Source of the DNA: UBA9865 sp035647835
GTDB taxonomy: Bacteria > Bacillota > Dethiobacteria > Dethiobacterales > Dethiobacteraceae
NCBI GenBank assembly: GCA_035647835.1
Contig: DASRMS010000031.1
Span: forward strand, 1-21,845
Direction of reading: 5' to 3'
Length of the DNA: 21,845 bases
This document shows, piece by piece, positions 8,756 through 16,484 of this stretch (position 1 is its first letter; the number at the start of each line of letters is the position of its first letter). The translations under genes were made by a program, and so were the position numbers. The notes under the pieces were generated by a model, which was given only the letters and a program-made list of their open reading frames with translations, did no database searches and was not told the DNA's origin.

Positions 8756-8783
8756 AAAAGAGTGCCGCTGGCGGCACTCTTTT
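8756..8783. terminator. Second, bidirectional-looking terminator
   Basis: Perfect 13-bp inverted repeat (AAAAGAGTGCCGC / GCGGCACTCTTTT) around a TG centre, A-rich on one side and T-rich on the other. It can stop the secreted-protein transcript from the left and the peptide-gene transcript from the right. Confidence 0.75.
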
Positions 8784-8868
8784 CGCATAGGGTGTTGCTG
8801 CAAATTGTGGTGGGGTTAATTAGTGGGATTTCGTGATGTGATTTATAGTAAAGCTGGTGTTATTTTTT

Positions 8869-9168
8869 TTAGAAGATCGAAATCGGAAAACCTGCTGGCA
8901 TCATTAGGGAGTTAAGTATAGACATGTTCATCATAAAAGCTGCGTTTAATTCCTTTTCAGTTCTTGTATCATTACTGGCGTGTGCCCTATGGTCTGTTCT
9001 AACATCGTAGGAAATAACATAGCCTGCTGGCATCAATAGGGAGTTTGTGAAAGCCATGTTATGTAGAAAAGCTGCGTTCAGTTCCTTTTCAGTGCTTACC
9101 TCATTATTGTTGTGTACCCTACTGTTTTTTCTAACATCATTGACCCTGTAATCAGAAGTGAGTTCCAT
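8869..9168 (-). CDS. Tandem-repeat small peptide gene ('MPAGY' family, two units)
   Basis: A 99-aa protein of unknown function with a strong ribosome site (AAGGAGG, seven nt before ATG). After an N-terminal MELTSDYRVN it consists of two tandem 44-residue units. Each starts DVR, passes through a TEKELNAAF helix and ends in NM..xNSLxMPAG(Y/F)xIS. The units share TEKELNAAF, NSL and MPAG exactly; at the DNA level the repeat period is 132 bp (CCTGCTGGCATCA at 8891 and 9023). There is no signal peptide, Cys or membrane segment. The 56-aa gene just upstream starts the same way (MEITSPYRV) and ends in MPAGYAVSYF. Conserved end motifs in small repeated peptides recall RiPP precursors, but no modifying enzyme or exporter is adjacent; a small structural or regulatory protein is equally possible. 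Confidence 0.7.
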   Translation of the reverse strand: MELTSDYRVNDVRKNSRVHNNNEVSTEKELNAAFLHNMAFTNSLLMPAGYVISYDVRTDHRAHASNDTRTEKELNAAFMMNMSILNSLMMPAGFPISIF

Positions 9169-9258
9169 TAAAATAGCCTCCTTAAAATTTTGTTTTTTTA
9201 TCTCAGATTAAACTATTGAGTGTTCCAGCTAGTTATTTTTGTGGTTGTTTTGTGTTTT

Positions 9259-9429
9259 CTAGAAGTAGGAAACTGCATAGCCTGCTGGCATAGCTAGCAA
9301 GTTTAAACGTGCCATATTCCTCAAATATTCCTTAGCTAACTTTTCTTCTTTAGTTGTCACAGCACGGCCCGCAAATGCTTTTTCGTAAATGCTGGCGTCC
9401 TTGACCCGATAAGGCGAAGTGATTTCCAT
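9259..9429 (-). CDS. Small peptide gene, single-unit 'MPAGY' family member
   Basis: A 56-aa reading frame (MEITSPYRVKDASIYEKAFA..., ending LLAMPAGYAVSYF) with ATG preceded by AAGGAGG. It is the single-unit relative of the 99-aa protein at 8869-9168: same start pattern ME(L/I)TSxYRVxD, a charged middle with TxxExxL, then NM...NxLxMPAGYxxSY. The two genes lie head to tail, 90 bp apart, and share the same upstream sequence AAGGAGGCTA, pointing to duplication of a whole small gene followed by internal duplication in the second copy. A 12-bp palindrome (TTTACATGTAAA) and a 10-bp one (TGTATATACA) lie 74-99 nt upstream. Function unknown. Confidence 0.7.
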   Translation of the reverse strand: MEITSPYRVKDASIYEKAFAGRAVTTKEEKLAKEYLRNMARLNLLAMPAGYAVSYF

Positions 9430-9502
9430 TTGTGTAGCCTCCTTACTTTTAGGTTCATCTTCTGACTTTAGTTTACAAGATTATTAGCAGCAAAACTACG
9501 TT

Positions 9503-9528
9503 GTATATACAGAACTTTACATGTAAAC
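9503..9528. promoter_or_regulatory. Two adjacent palindromes upstream of the peptide genes
   Basis: TGTATATACA (9503-9512) and TTTACATGTAAA (9517-9528) are both perfect palindromes spaced by four bases, in the AT-rich gap (9430-9757) between the divergent peptide and PucR-type genes. They could be operator half-sites for the regulator; this is inferred from position only. The rest of the gap shows no gene. Confidence 0.4.
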
Positions 9529-9699
9529 ATTGCTAAATCTACCAATGCTGGTTTTATATTTTATTACCACTTTCATCCTTTAATTTTATTATTTTATACA
9601 TGCTTGCTAGGATATCATTAGATTATTATCCTATCTATTACCATTTAACTTATTACTTGGTGGCAAGATCAGCTATTCCATGTTTTACATTAGTTATTG

Positions 9700-9728
9700 T
9701 TCACAAGTGCGATAATTATTGATATAAT
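9700..9728 (+). promoter_or_regulatory. Sigma-A promoter of the PucR-type regulator
   Basis: TTCACA (-35, 9700-9705) and TATAAT (-10, 9723-9728) are separated by 17 nt, 29 nt before the ATG. One mismatch to consensus in total. Confidence 0.75.
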
Positions 9729-9757
9729 TAGGACAGACATCTAAAGGAGGTAAGCTG

Positions 9758-11374
9758 ATGTTGACATTACAGAAACTAGTAAATAATTTAAGTAAATACG
9801 AACCCAAAAGCAGAATTATCATTGATCTGCAAGTACGTTCTTTTAAGCTCTTTGAAGAAGGTTTTACTCATTATGCGACCGACACCATCTATGTAGGGAA
9901 GGTCTCCGACTTACCACCAACTAAAATCTTCACCGCACAAGTTAATTTGCTCCTCTTGAAAGATAGCGAATTGCCGTTTACTTTTTACGAAAATCCCCTG
10001 ATCAATTACATTTTAATTGAGGACCAGCATCAGATAATCAAGATTATTAATGACTTGCAGGATTTTTTTAACACACGGGAGTTCATCGCTAAAGCAATAA
10101 AAAAACTTTTAGCGATCGTCATGAAAAAAGCTGATCTACAAGAGATGCTGGAAACAGCGCACCAGCTTTTAGGCAACCCACTTACCCTAACCGACTCCAC
10201 CCATCACCTTGTTGCTCACGCTGGCTGGGGCAGTGAACTAGATGAACCAGAATGGCAGCACTATTTAGAACATGGCTTTATGTCTAATCGTTTTGCTATC
10301 GCCGTTGGTAATGATTTAGAATTTAGACGTAAAGCCAACAGCGATATTATCATCCCACTGGTCATACAGTACGAAGACATTTTAAAACATCCTCAAATGG
10401 TTGGTCGTGTTACTGCTGAAGGAACTAACATCGCCTATCTCGCTATGTTAGAAGTCAATCGCCCCTTCACAGAAACCGACTATGAACTAGTGCCCATTGT
10501 TTGTGATTTCATCTCTATCCTCATGCAACAGTCCCAGGACAAGCTGAATGTGGCCACTTCAGAAACTGAATCCATGATCATCAACTTGCTAAATGGCACT
10601 TATGATCCAAGGACTGCGCATAAAAAAACACACAGTCATCAGCTAAAACTTGCCGATGAACTATGTATAATTTGTATTAGTGTCGATGAAGTTGTGGATT
10701 CAACCGATAAAACAGTTTTAGTAAAAAGCTTGATGCAGAACTTTTTTGTCGGCAGTATCACTGTGATTTACAACGGCAGTGTGGTCATCATTAACGAATA
10801 TAGACATAGAGACCAGCTCTTTTTTAGTAAGGACAAAACAAGCGCTTTTAAGCAGCTGTTATTGGCCCATAATCTCCGTGCAGGCGTTAGCAGACCATTT
10901 TACCATTTGTCAGATATTAAACAACATTTCCAACAAGCGCAAAATGCCATCAACACTGCCTCACAGTTAGCACCTGAAGAATGCCTATATTTCTATGAAG
11001 AATACTTCTTTCACTATCTTGTTACACGTCTTCTTGAAAACGATAGCATCGCTAGCATCTGTCACCCTAAATTTTTGCAGCTAATCAAACGCGACCACGA
11101 GAAAGCAAGCAGCTATGCGCTTAGTCTCTATCTATATCTGCAAAACAATGGCGATATCAAGGCTACGGCACAAGCAATGCACCTACACTATAATACTATG
11201 AAGTATCGCCTACAAAGGATTTCTGACATGATGGACGTTGACTTAAATAATTATGACATCCTCCTAAAATGCAAACTCTACTTTCTGGCTTTAGAAAACT
11301 ATCATAAAATTGCTTTTACGGATTACTTCAACCAAGTTCGCATCCCAGAAGAAACACCTTATCTCGAAAAATAG
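9758..11374 (+). CDS. PucR/CdaR-family transcriptional regulator
   Basis: A 538-aa cytoplasmic regulator, normal for the family. The N-terminal about 125 aa resemble the PucR sensor domain (TDTIYVGKVSDLPP region). Residues about 125-260 form a GAF-like part (EMLETAHQLLGNPLTLTDSTHHLVAHAG), 290-430 a CdaR GGDEF-like domain (LRAGVSRPFYHLSDIKQHFQ, AQNAINTA), and the last about 70 a helix-turn-helix of the HTH_30 type (NGDIKATAQAMHLHYNTMKYRL). ATG start with AAAGGAGG. PucR-type proteins activate genes for use of purines, amino acids or other small molecules, and in acetogens many sit beside corrinoid methyltransferase clusters. The methyltransferase genes start 2 kb downstream on the opposite strand, so control of that locus is plausible but inferred. 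Confidence 0.9.
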   Translation: MLTLQKLVNNLSKYEPKSRIIIDLQVRSFKLFEEGFTHYATDTIYVGKVSDLPPTKIFTAQVNLLLLKDSELPFTFYENPLINYILIEDQHQIIKIINDLQDFFNTREFIAKAIKKLLAIVMKKADLQEMLETAHQLLGNPLTLTDSTHHLVAHAGWGSELDEPEWQHYLEHGFMSNRFAIAVGNDLEFRRKANSDIIIPLVIQYEDILKHPQMVGRVTAEGTNIAYLAMLEVNRPFTETDYELVPIVCDFISILMQQSQDKLNVATSETESMIINLLNGTYDPRTAHKKTHSHQLKLADELCIICISVDEVVDSTDKTVLVKSLMQNFFVGSITVIYNGSVVIINEYRHRDQLFFSKDKTSAFKQLLLAHNLRAGVSRPFYHLSDIKQHFQQAQNAINTASQLAPEECLYFYEEYFFHYLVTRLLENDSIASICHPKFLQLIKRDHEKASSYALSLYLYLQNNGDIKATAQAMHLHYNTMKYRLQRISDMMDVDLNNYDILLKCKLYFLALENYHKIAFTDYFNQVRIPEETPYLEK

Positions 11375-11428
11375 AATCTACGGGTCGGCGTACCTTGAAC
11401 ACCTTGCAAAATTAAAGGAGCATCCCTT

Positions 11429-11447
11429 TTAACAACCAAGTTGTTAA
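11429..11447. terminator. Hairpin between converging genes
   Basis: TTAACAAC-CAA-GTTGTTAA, 8-bp stem with a 3-nt loop and a CTTTT run on the left. It lies between the convergent PucR-type and membrane-protein genes and may stop both. AT-rich, so weak. Confidence 0.35.
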
Positions 11448-11737
11448 TTTGCATCGCGCAGTGTCTGCCAAAAAGTAAGCACACCTTGGGGCAAACCGAA
11501 CTTAGCAAAATAAAAACCGAGCAGCAAAAAACTTGGCACCAAAAAAGTGAGAAGTTTTACGAAAACACTATGGCTCGCGGGATCTAAAGCACCCCTGCCA
11601 GCGAGCACTACTGGCAGCAACATGACTACTAAAAGCAGATAATTACCTTTTACTAATATTTCACTATCTTGCGCTATTGCACTAATGATGATAATAATCA
11701 ACTGCACAACGCAGCCATAGATAAAGTATCGTCTCAT
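11444..11737 (-). CDS. Small membrane protein of unknown function
   Basis: A 97-aa protein with three likely membrane helices: YFIYGCVVQLIIIIISAIA (about 4-22), YLLLVVMLLPVVLAG (about 33-47) and LLTFLVPSFLLLGFYFA (about 63-79). Start chosen at the ATG (MRRYF) behind GGAGGT; the ATG five codons earlier would overlap that ribosome site. It converges on the PucR-type gene and is divergent from CapA. No motif lets me assign a role; 'hypothetical membrane protein' is the fair call. The stop codon lies within a TTAACAAC/GTTGTTAA hairpin. Confidence 0.6.
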   Translation of the reverse strand: MRRYFIYGCVVQLIIIIISAIAQDSEILVKGNYLLLVVMLLPVVLAGRGALDPASHSVFVKLLTFLVPSFLLLGFYFAKFGLPQGVLTFWQTLRDAN

Positions 11738-11996
11738 TGATGACACCTCCACATGGGTTTATAAAGCCAGTTGATATACTATATTCAACAACCTTCTCTA
11801 TTTCCTCCTTATATTTGGCAATTACTTTACCTTTCGCCTTCGACAGGCCTGACGGCCCTGCTTGTCACCATAATAAACACACCAGCACCAAATGCACAAG
11901 CCTCACAAAAGCCCGCCTAATCAAGGGTTTAATAAATCTGGCTTTACCTAACGACAACGCCTCATAAAGCGACAGCAAAATCAAGGAGGGAGATAG

Positions 11997-13361
11997 TTGA
12001 AGAAACGGAAAAGATTATTTATTTTTATCGTATCTCTAGTGCTCACCATTTTAGTGCTGCCTAAATTTTTTTCTCCCACCAAGCAGCCCCTAGAGTTATT
12101 AACTTTTTCTCCGCAAGGAGAAAAAGTGGATGTTGACACCGTCATTACCCTTGAGCTAACAGCTCCACCAGATATAGCAACCCTCGAGCAACATTTTACT
12201 ATCAACCCGGCAGTTCCCGGACAGCTGACAGTGGATGACTCCACAATTCTGTTTACACCAGAGGCCCCACTGCAATATAGTACCCATTATGCTGTAACAG
12301 TGACTGAAGGTGTTCAAACAAAACAGGGAAGTGTCTTGGATGAGCCCTTGACACTGGCATTTACCACAACAGACCAACCGCCACTGACCATTATGGCGAT
12401 GGGCGATATCATGCTGGATCAACTAACCAGGCAAAAGTTGAAAGAATATGACCCGACCTACCCCTTCCTAAGGGTAAAAGAACTGCTTAAGCAAGGCGAT
12501 GTGATTTTTGGCAACTTGGAGACGCCTATTTCCGCAAGGGGTACCCCCTTAGCGGGGAAAAAATACACTTTCAGTGCTGCCCCTTTCTCCGTCCAATGCC
12601 TAGAAGATGCAGGGATCAATATGGTTTCCCTGGCCAACAACCATATCATGGATTATGGAGAAGAAGCCTTATCCGATACCCTAAACATTTTAGCTGAACA
12701 TAATATTACCTCTGCGGGGGCGGGTATGAACAGCACTCAAGCTCATAGCGGTACAATTCTGGAAATCCAGGGGTATCGGGTGGCGCTGTTAGCCTATACT
12801 GATGATTTTGCTGTGCCTGCCCAGCACCGTGCTCTTTGGCAGGCATCAGAACAAAAACCAGGCGCGGCTATAGTTCATGATACGAACAGAATTAAAGCAG
12901 ATATCCAGCGGCTGCGTACAAAAGCAGATCTTGTGATGGTCTCTTTCCATTGGGGCTATGAATACACCACTAATGTCGCGGCTGAACAACAGAAACTTGG
13001 GCACTTGGCAATAGACGCTGGTGCCGATCTGATCCTAGGTCATCACCCTCATGTGCCCCAAGGAGTAGAAATATACAAAGGCAAACCAATCGTCTACAGT
13101 CTGAGCAATTTTGTTTTTTATCCCTTTGCTAATCGTCCCGAAACCCAGGATACTTTCATTCTACAGGCGAAATATGAAAATGGACGAATCACAGCTCTCT
13201 CCCTTATTCCAATTCTCGGTGGCAATAGTCAGCCGTATTTACCCCAGGGACAAGAGCTAGATGCTTTAACGTCACGACTAGCGCAACTTTTGCCTCGGCT
13301 CGGGACTTCTTTTGAAGTAACCACTGACTCCATTATTCAAATAAAATTACCAGTAGATTAG
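11997..13361 (+). CDS. CapA-family protein with N-terminal Ig-like domain
   Basis: A 454-aa membrane-anchored protein. TTG start six nt behind AAGGAGGG. Residues 8-22 form an uncleaved signal anchor (FIFIVSLVLTILVL). Residues 32-125 look like an SbsA/Big_5 Ig-like domain (TFSPQGEKVDVDT, FTINPAVPG, ILFTPEAPLQYSTHYAVTV). Residues 130-450 are the CapA (PGA_cap, metallophosphatase-fold) domain with MGDIML (135-140), GNLETPIS (172-179), LANNHIMDYG (212-221), SFHWGYEY (316-323) and GHHPHVPQG (348-356), all the expected metal-site residues. CapA is needed for poly-gamma-glutamate capsule export in Bacillus, but no capB or capC is here, so a general cell-wall or polysaccharide role is more likely. 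Single-gene unit ended by the hairpin at 13417-13446. Confidence 0.88.
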   Translation: MKKRKRLFIFIVSLVLTILVLPKFFSPTKQPLELLTFSPQGEKVDVDTVITLELTAPPDIATLEQHFTINPAVPGQLTVDDSTILFTPEAPLQYSTHYAVTVTEGVQTKQGSVLDEPLTLAFTTTDQPPLTIMAMGDIMLDQLTRQKLKEYDPTYPFLRVKELLKQGDVIFGNLETPISARGTPLAGKKYTFSAAPFSVQCLEDAGINMVSLANNHIMDYGEEALSDTLNILAEHNITSAGAGMNSTQAHSGTILEIQGYRVALLAYTDDFAVPAQHRALWQASEQKPGAAIVHDTNRIKADIQRLRTKADLVMVSFHWGYEYTTNVAAEQQKLGHLAIDAGADLILGHHPHVPQGVEIYKGKPIVYSLSNFVFYPFANRPETQDTFILQAKYENGRITALSLIPILGGNSQPYLPQGQELDALTSRLAQLLPRLGTSFEVTTDSIIQIKLPVD

Positions 13362-13416
13362 GATAACAAAGTGATCAAAAGTGAACTGAACCACTCGCCC
13401 TGCTCAGACAGAAAAA

Positions 13417-13446
13417 AACGACGCACCACTTAATAGGTGCGTCGTT
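13417..13446. terminator. Bidirectional terminator, GTGCGTCGTT family
   Basis: Perfect 11-bp stem AACGACGCACC/GGTGCGTCGTT with an 8-nt loop, preceded by a run of seven A and sited between the convergent CapA and methyltransferase genes. One of four similar hairpins in the window. Confidence 0.85.
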
Positions 13447-13463
13447 GCTGTTTAACTGTATGC

Positions 13464-14525
13464 TTACAAAATTGCTTTACCTTCCGCTACTAGCCGGTCA
13501 TAATTTCTTCTGGTAGCCTCATATATTTTAGCCCGTAACTTTGGTGCCCTCATCAGATCCACCAATACTCTGTTGTCCTTTCCTGACTTCGCCATGAAAT
13601 CTGCCACCGCGGCATCCATTTCTTCTTCAGTAGCATCTTCCGGACAAATCGGACCGTCAGTAAAAATGAAGCGGTCACCATATTTCTGCTTCAGAGCATA
13701 TTTATCATTGAGGGGCTGACCACCCCAGGAACTATAACCAGCTTCAATAAACAGCGGCACAAATCTTTCCACAAACCCGCAGCAGTGTAAATCCATATAC
13801 ATTCCTAGAGAATGGACATGATCGATAATTTCCTTAACGTATGGCAATAGCATTTCTCTTACTGTTTCAACTTTAAAGAATTCGGAACGCTGCGAACCCC
13901 AATCGTCGTTAAAGTTCACAATGTCGGCATTAAACCATTTTTTAACGTTACTATAGAATTTTTTATGTACTTCAGTTACTGCTCTAAAGAAGCGGTGTAC
14001 ACCTTCCTTTTGCTCGTCGTCAATCAGCGCCACTGCCGCATTATCAAAATCCATCACAGCAATCAGTCTTTCAAACAAACACCCTGGCACAGCAATATAT
14101 GTCATTCTATCAGCAGATAGTTTTTCTTTGTTGCGCTCATAGCAGCCTTCCCAATCCCAAGTATCGGGATCCGGTATGCTAACATATTTTTCCCACTCAT
14201 TAATATCTTTCACTTTGGGACTACCCGGCTTAACGATTGCACCACCAACAACCTCAACAAAGACCCATTCGACACCGTAACCGTCCACACCGCCGCTTTC
14301 TTTATTGCTGCGCGCCTGATTCTCCGGATCACAATCGACCATAATCATCGTGTGCTCACCAAAAGAAAAGGGTGACCACATAGGTGTTTTCCCCTGATAC
14401 AGAAGCAAAGCATTCTCTTTCGAAGTAATTGGTGTCGTAAACACCTCTGTCGGCGGACCAAACATCGCCGGCACCAACTCTTTTACTTTTAGTTCATCTT
14501 TAGAAAACTTACTGTCTCTCCCCAT
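13464..14525 (-). CDS. UroD-fold methyltransferase (corrinoid-dependent methyl transfer type)
   Basis: A 353-aa member of the uroporphyrinogen decarboxylase superfamily. It is not a heme enzyme by context: the neighbours are a corrinoid protein, a second UroD-fold enzyme and a carrier. Seen: NFNDDWGSQ (204-212), the conserved pair-of-Asp turn of this group, and DLHCCGFVERF (245-255), matching the HxC part of the HxC...C zinc motif of MtaA/MtbA-type methyltransferases (His247, Cys249, with an extra Cys248); Cys294 in DGPICPED could complete the site. Start chosen at the ATG behind GGAGGT; two upstream in-frame ATGs lack a ribosome site. Perfect promoter 62 nt upstream of the likely leader end. 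Likely moves a methyl group from a substrate to the corrinoid protein, or onwards to a carrier; direction and substrate unknown. Confidence 0.85.
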   Translation of the reverse strand: MGRDSKFSKDELKVKELVPAMFGPPTEVFTTPITSKENALLLYQGKTPMWSPFSFGEHTMIMVDCDPENQARSNKESGGVDGYGVEWVFVEVVGGAIVKPGSPKVKDINEWEKYVSIPDPDTWDWEGCYERNKEKLSADRMTYIAVPGCLFERLIAVMDFDNAAVALIDDEQKEGVHRFFRAVTEVHKKFYSNVKKWFNADIVNFNDDWGSQRSEFFKVETVREMLLPYVKEIIDHVHSLGMYMDLHCCGFVERFVPLFIEAGYSSWGGQPLNDKYALKQKYGDRFIFTDGPICPEDATEEEMDAAVADFMAKSGKDNRVLVDLMRAPKLRAKIYEATRRNYDRLVAEGKAIL

Positions 14526-14593
14526 CGTCAATACCTCCATAGTTAAACTTTTCACTAACAACCATACTTTTTTAAATAGTTGCTCTTAAGTGA

Positions 14594-14622
14594 ATTATAT
14601 GACTACTTCTCCTGACTGTCAA
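14594..14622 (-). promoter_or_regulatory. Consensus sigma-A promoter of the HCC methyltransferase gene
   Basis: On the minus strand TTGACA and TATAAT match consensus fully with a 17-nt spacer, giving a leader of about 62 nt. Suggests strong expression unless repressed. Confidence 0.85.
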
Positions 14623-14632
14623 TAACTGCTGC

Positions 14633-14659
14633 GTGTCAGGGGACGGATCCTTGTCACAC
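14633..14659. repeat. REP-like fragment
   Basis: GTGTCAGGGGACGGATCCTTGTCACAC has the look of the intergenic GGGGACGG...TGTCAC repeats found in Firmicutes. Only one short copy, so low confidence; a GGGGACACGTCCCT palindrome at 21674-21688 is of similar style. Confidence 0.35.
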
Positions 14660-14678
14660 TGCTATTGCCATCATTAGC

Positions 14679-14935
14679 TCACTCAGACGCCGTCTGAGTC
14701 CGTTTAAAGATTATATCTACAATTATACCTATGATGATTCCCACGAAATAGCAAAGCAAATCACTCCATAAAAAACCTAGCCAAGAACCAAACCGCCGAG
14801 ACGAGTGCTGCGTGAAGCATCAATCCACATCGCATGATAGAGTTGACTAAGCTCAATCAGATAAGCAATAATAAACGCAGCCCAGGCTAACCTACTTATC
14901 CCAACACCCACTGCTTTAGCTAGTCCTTACAAACC
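14679..14935 (-). pseudogene. Frameshifted, truncated DUF2809-like gene
   Basis: Minus-strand translation gives AWAAFIIAYLIELSQLYHAM, then WIDASRSTRLGGLVLG and a stop, in one frame. It continues in another frame as SWLGFLWSDLLCYFVGIIIG and IIVDIIFK. Together these reproduce the C-terminal half of DUF2809 membrane proteins (IExSQLYHAPWID...R.T.LGGLVLG.GFLWSDLxCY). One frameshift lies near 14785-14800, and no N-terminal half or start codon is visible upstream (a stop lies near 14937). The gene is dead. It sits in a gene-free gap (14526-15125). A perfect 19-bp palindrome (ACTCAGACG-C-CGTCTGAGT, 14681-14699) lies at its end. Confidence 0.75.
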
Positions 14936-14972
14936 TGACTTCAATTTATCTTGGGGTCAGAAGCTAAATAGC

Positions 14973-15012
14973 AGTACAACCCCAGCAATTTCCTGCCGGG
15001 GCTGTACTACTT
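14973..15012 (-). terminator. Hairpin downstream of the carrier gene
   Basis: AGTACAACCCC/GGGGCTGTACT stem of 11 bp with one G-U-type mismatch and a 12-nt loop, 110 nt past the carrier stop. There is no strong T-run, so it may be an attenuator or a distant terminator. Confidence 0.45.
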
Positions 15013-15125
15013 AACTTAAACCTCGCCCCTCTGTTTAACCAGTATACAGATAAGTCTACGTGATTATCTGTACGATGTGCTGACCAGTAAGGTTCATGTA
15101 TTTTCCACCTGCTTCAGCAGAACAA

Positions 15126-16484
15126 TTAGTGTGCAGCAGTGTTTCTGGCTGCTAAATCCTGATGAATTTTAGCCATAGTTTGATTATCAAGCTTGTAAAA
15201 AGTCAGCGTAATCAGGCTAATGAAAGCGCAGACTGCCGGAAGCAATGTGGAAAGCACAATAATCCCTTGGATAAGTTGCGGTGTCGCTGCAGCTTCTGCA
15301 CGATAGCCAATAGCTGCCAAGCCAAAACCCGTAATTGCTCCCGCTACAGCTGCTGCAATTTTCATCGGGAGTGCACTGATTGACATAATTAAACCCTTAG
15401 CATTTTTACCAGTCTTCCATTCCGCATAATCAGCCACATCAGAATAGTTTGCAAAATTTACCACACCGGCTAACCCGGCAAACCCCCCAACCCAACGACA
15501 GATCATGTATAACGTTGTGTCGCGGGCACAAAAATAGGCAGCAACTAAACTAACCAGACTAATAGCTGAACCTATCATCATAACCGTACGTTTGCTCTCT
15601 ACCTTTTGTGCCACAAACTGACCGACAAAAGTTGCTATTATCCCTACAATGGAGGTAACAGTCATAAAGACTGAGATCAACAGCATATTGCCTGCTACAT
15701 ACTTAAAAAAGTAAACGTTTAATCCTCCGGCAATTGACAGGATTGTCCCGGTAAACATGCCGTAGACCATTAATACAAGCAACGGTGGATTACCAATCAC
15801 CTGACGCCACATGTCCCCAAGAGAAGGTGTAGTACCAGGGATTTCTTCCATCACATCATAGGGCTTTGCCACACGAGCAGCCAGGAGATAACCGAACAAC
15901 TGCAGAAATCCTGCAATAATAATATAGGTGAGATAACCGATACCCTCATTTGTACGACCAAAATAAAGAATAATCGGCATATGACAAGAGCTATATACTA
16001 GCATGGCAATCATGGAAACTTGCATTCGCCTTGCCGATAGAATTACTCTGGATTTGGGATCGATGGCCATAATCGGCGTAATACCTGAAGCACCACTAAA
16101 GGCAAAGTTCAAGGCAAAGGAACCTAAAACATATGCCACACAATAATAAACATATTTTACTGTTTCACTCATGAATGAAGGATTGGTAAACAATAGAGAG
16201 ATAAAAATTAGCGTTAGCGGAGCACCTATATAGATCCAGGAACAATATTTGCCCCATTTTAGGTTAGTTTTCTCAATAACAGCACCCACTAAAACAATAG
16301 AGACTGTATCTGCTATACGAGTTAGCAAAAGCAGCCCACCTACTACAGCTGCACTCATTTTCACAATATCTGTGAGAAAATAAGCAAAATAGGCCCCAAC
16401 CGGCCCCATAAGCATCATAAATGGTGAGAGGCCAATACTAAAAAGATTGATGTCCTTGTTCGTTAATGGTTTATGTACTGACAT
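15126..16484 (-). CDS. GPH/MFS sodium- or proton-coupled carrier
   Basis: A 452-aa membrane protein of the glycoside-pentoside-hexuronide (GPH) family, a branch of the major facilitator superfamily with MelB as model. About twelve membrane segments. Typical features: the N-terminal FSIGLSPFMM...GAYFAYFLTDI segment, the loop 2-3 pattern 'DTVSIVLVGAVIEKTNLKWGKYCSW' (the family's D.x.G...D..kt.wGkyrpW), and a related loop in the second half (ANYSDVADYAEWKTGKNAKGL), which is diagnostic. ATG start with AAGGAGG. It lies between two methyltransferase-related blocks, so it likely imports the methylated substrate or a derivative rather than a sugar. GPH carriers are commonly found beside UroD/MttB methyltransferases in Sporomusa-like acetogens. 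The coupling ion is not determinable. Confidence 0.9.
   Translation of the reverse strand: MSVHKPLTNKDINLFSIGLSPFMMLMGPVGAYFAYFLTDIVKMSAAVVGGLLLLTRIADTVSIVLVGAVIEKTNLKWGKYCSWIYIGAPLTLIFISLLFTNPSFMSETVKYVYYCVAYVLGSFALNFAFSGASGITPIMAIDPKSRVILSARRMQVSMIAMLVYSSCHMPIILYFGRTNEGIGYLTYIIIAGFLQLFGYLLAARVAKPYDVMEEIPGTTPSLGDMWRQVIGNPPLLVLMVYGMFTGTILSIAGGLNVYFFKYVAGNMLLISVFMTVTSIVGIIATFVGQFVAQKVESKRTVMMIGSAISLVSLVAAYFCARDTTLYMICRWVGGFAGLAGVVNFANYSDVADYAEWKTGKNAKGLIMSISALPMKIAAAVAGAITGFGLAAIGYRAEAAATPQLIQGIIVLSTLLPAVCAFISLITLTFYKLDNQTMAKIHQDLAARNTAAH

Noticed and set aside
8869..9429. Short repeats as a CRISPR array
   Set aside because: The 132-bp period is a coding duplication, only two to three units, without uniform spacers or cas genes.
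11737..11967. 76-codon plus-strand open frame before CapA
   Set aside because: Pro/Thr/Asn-rich chance-like composition, no ribosome site, overlaps the start of the small membrane-protein gene.
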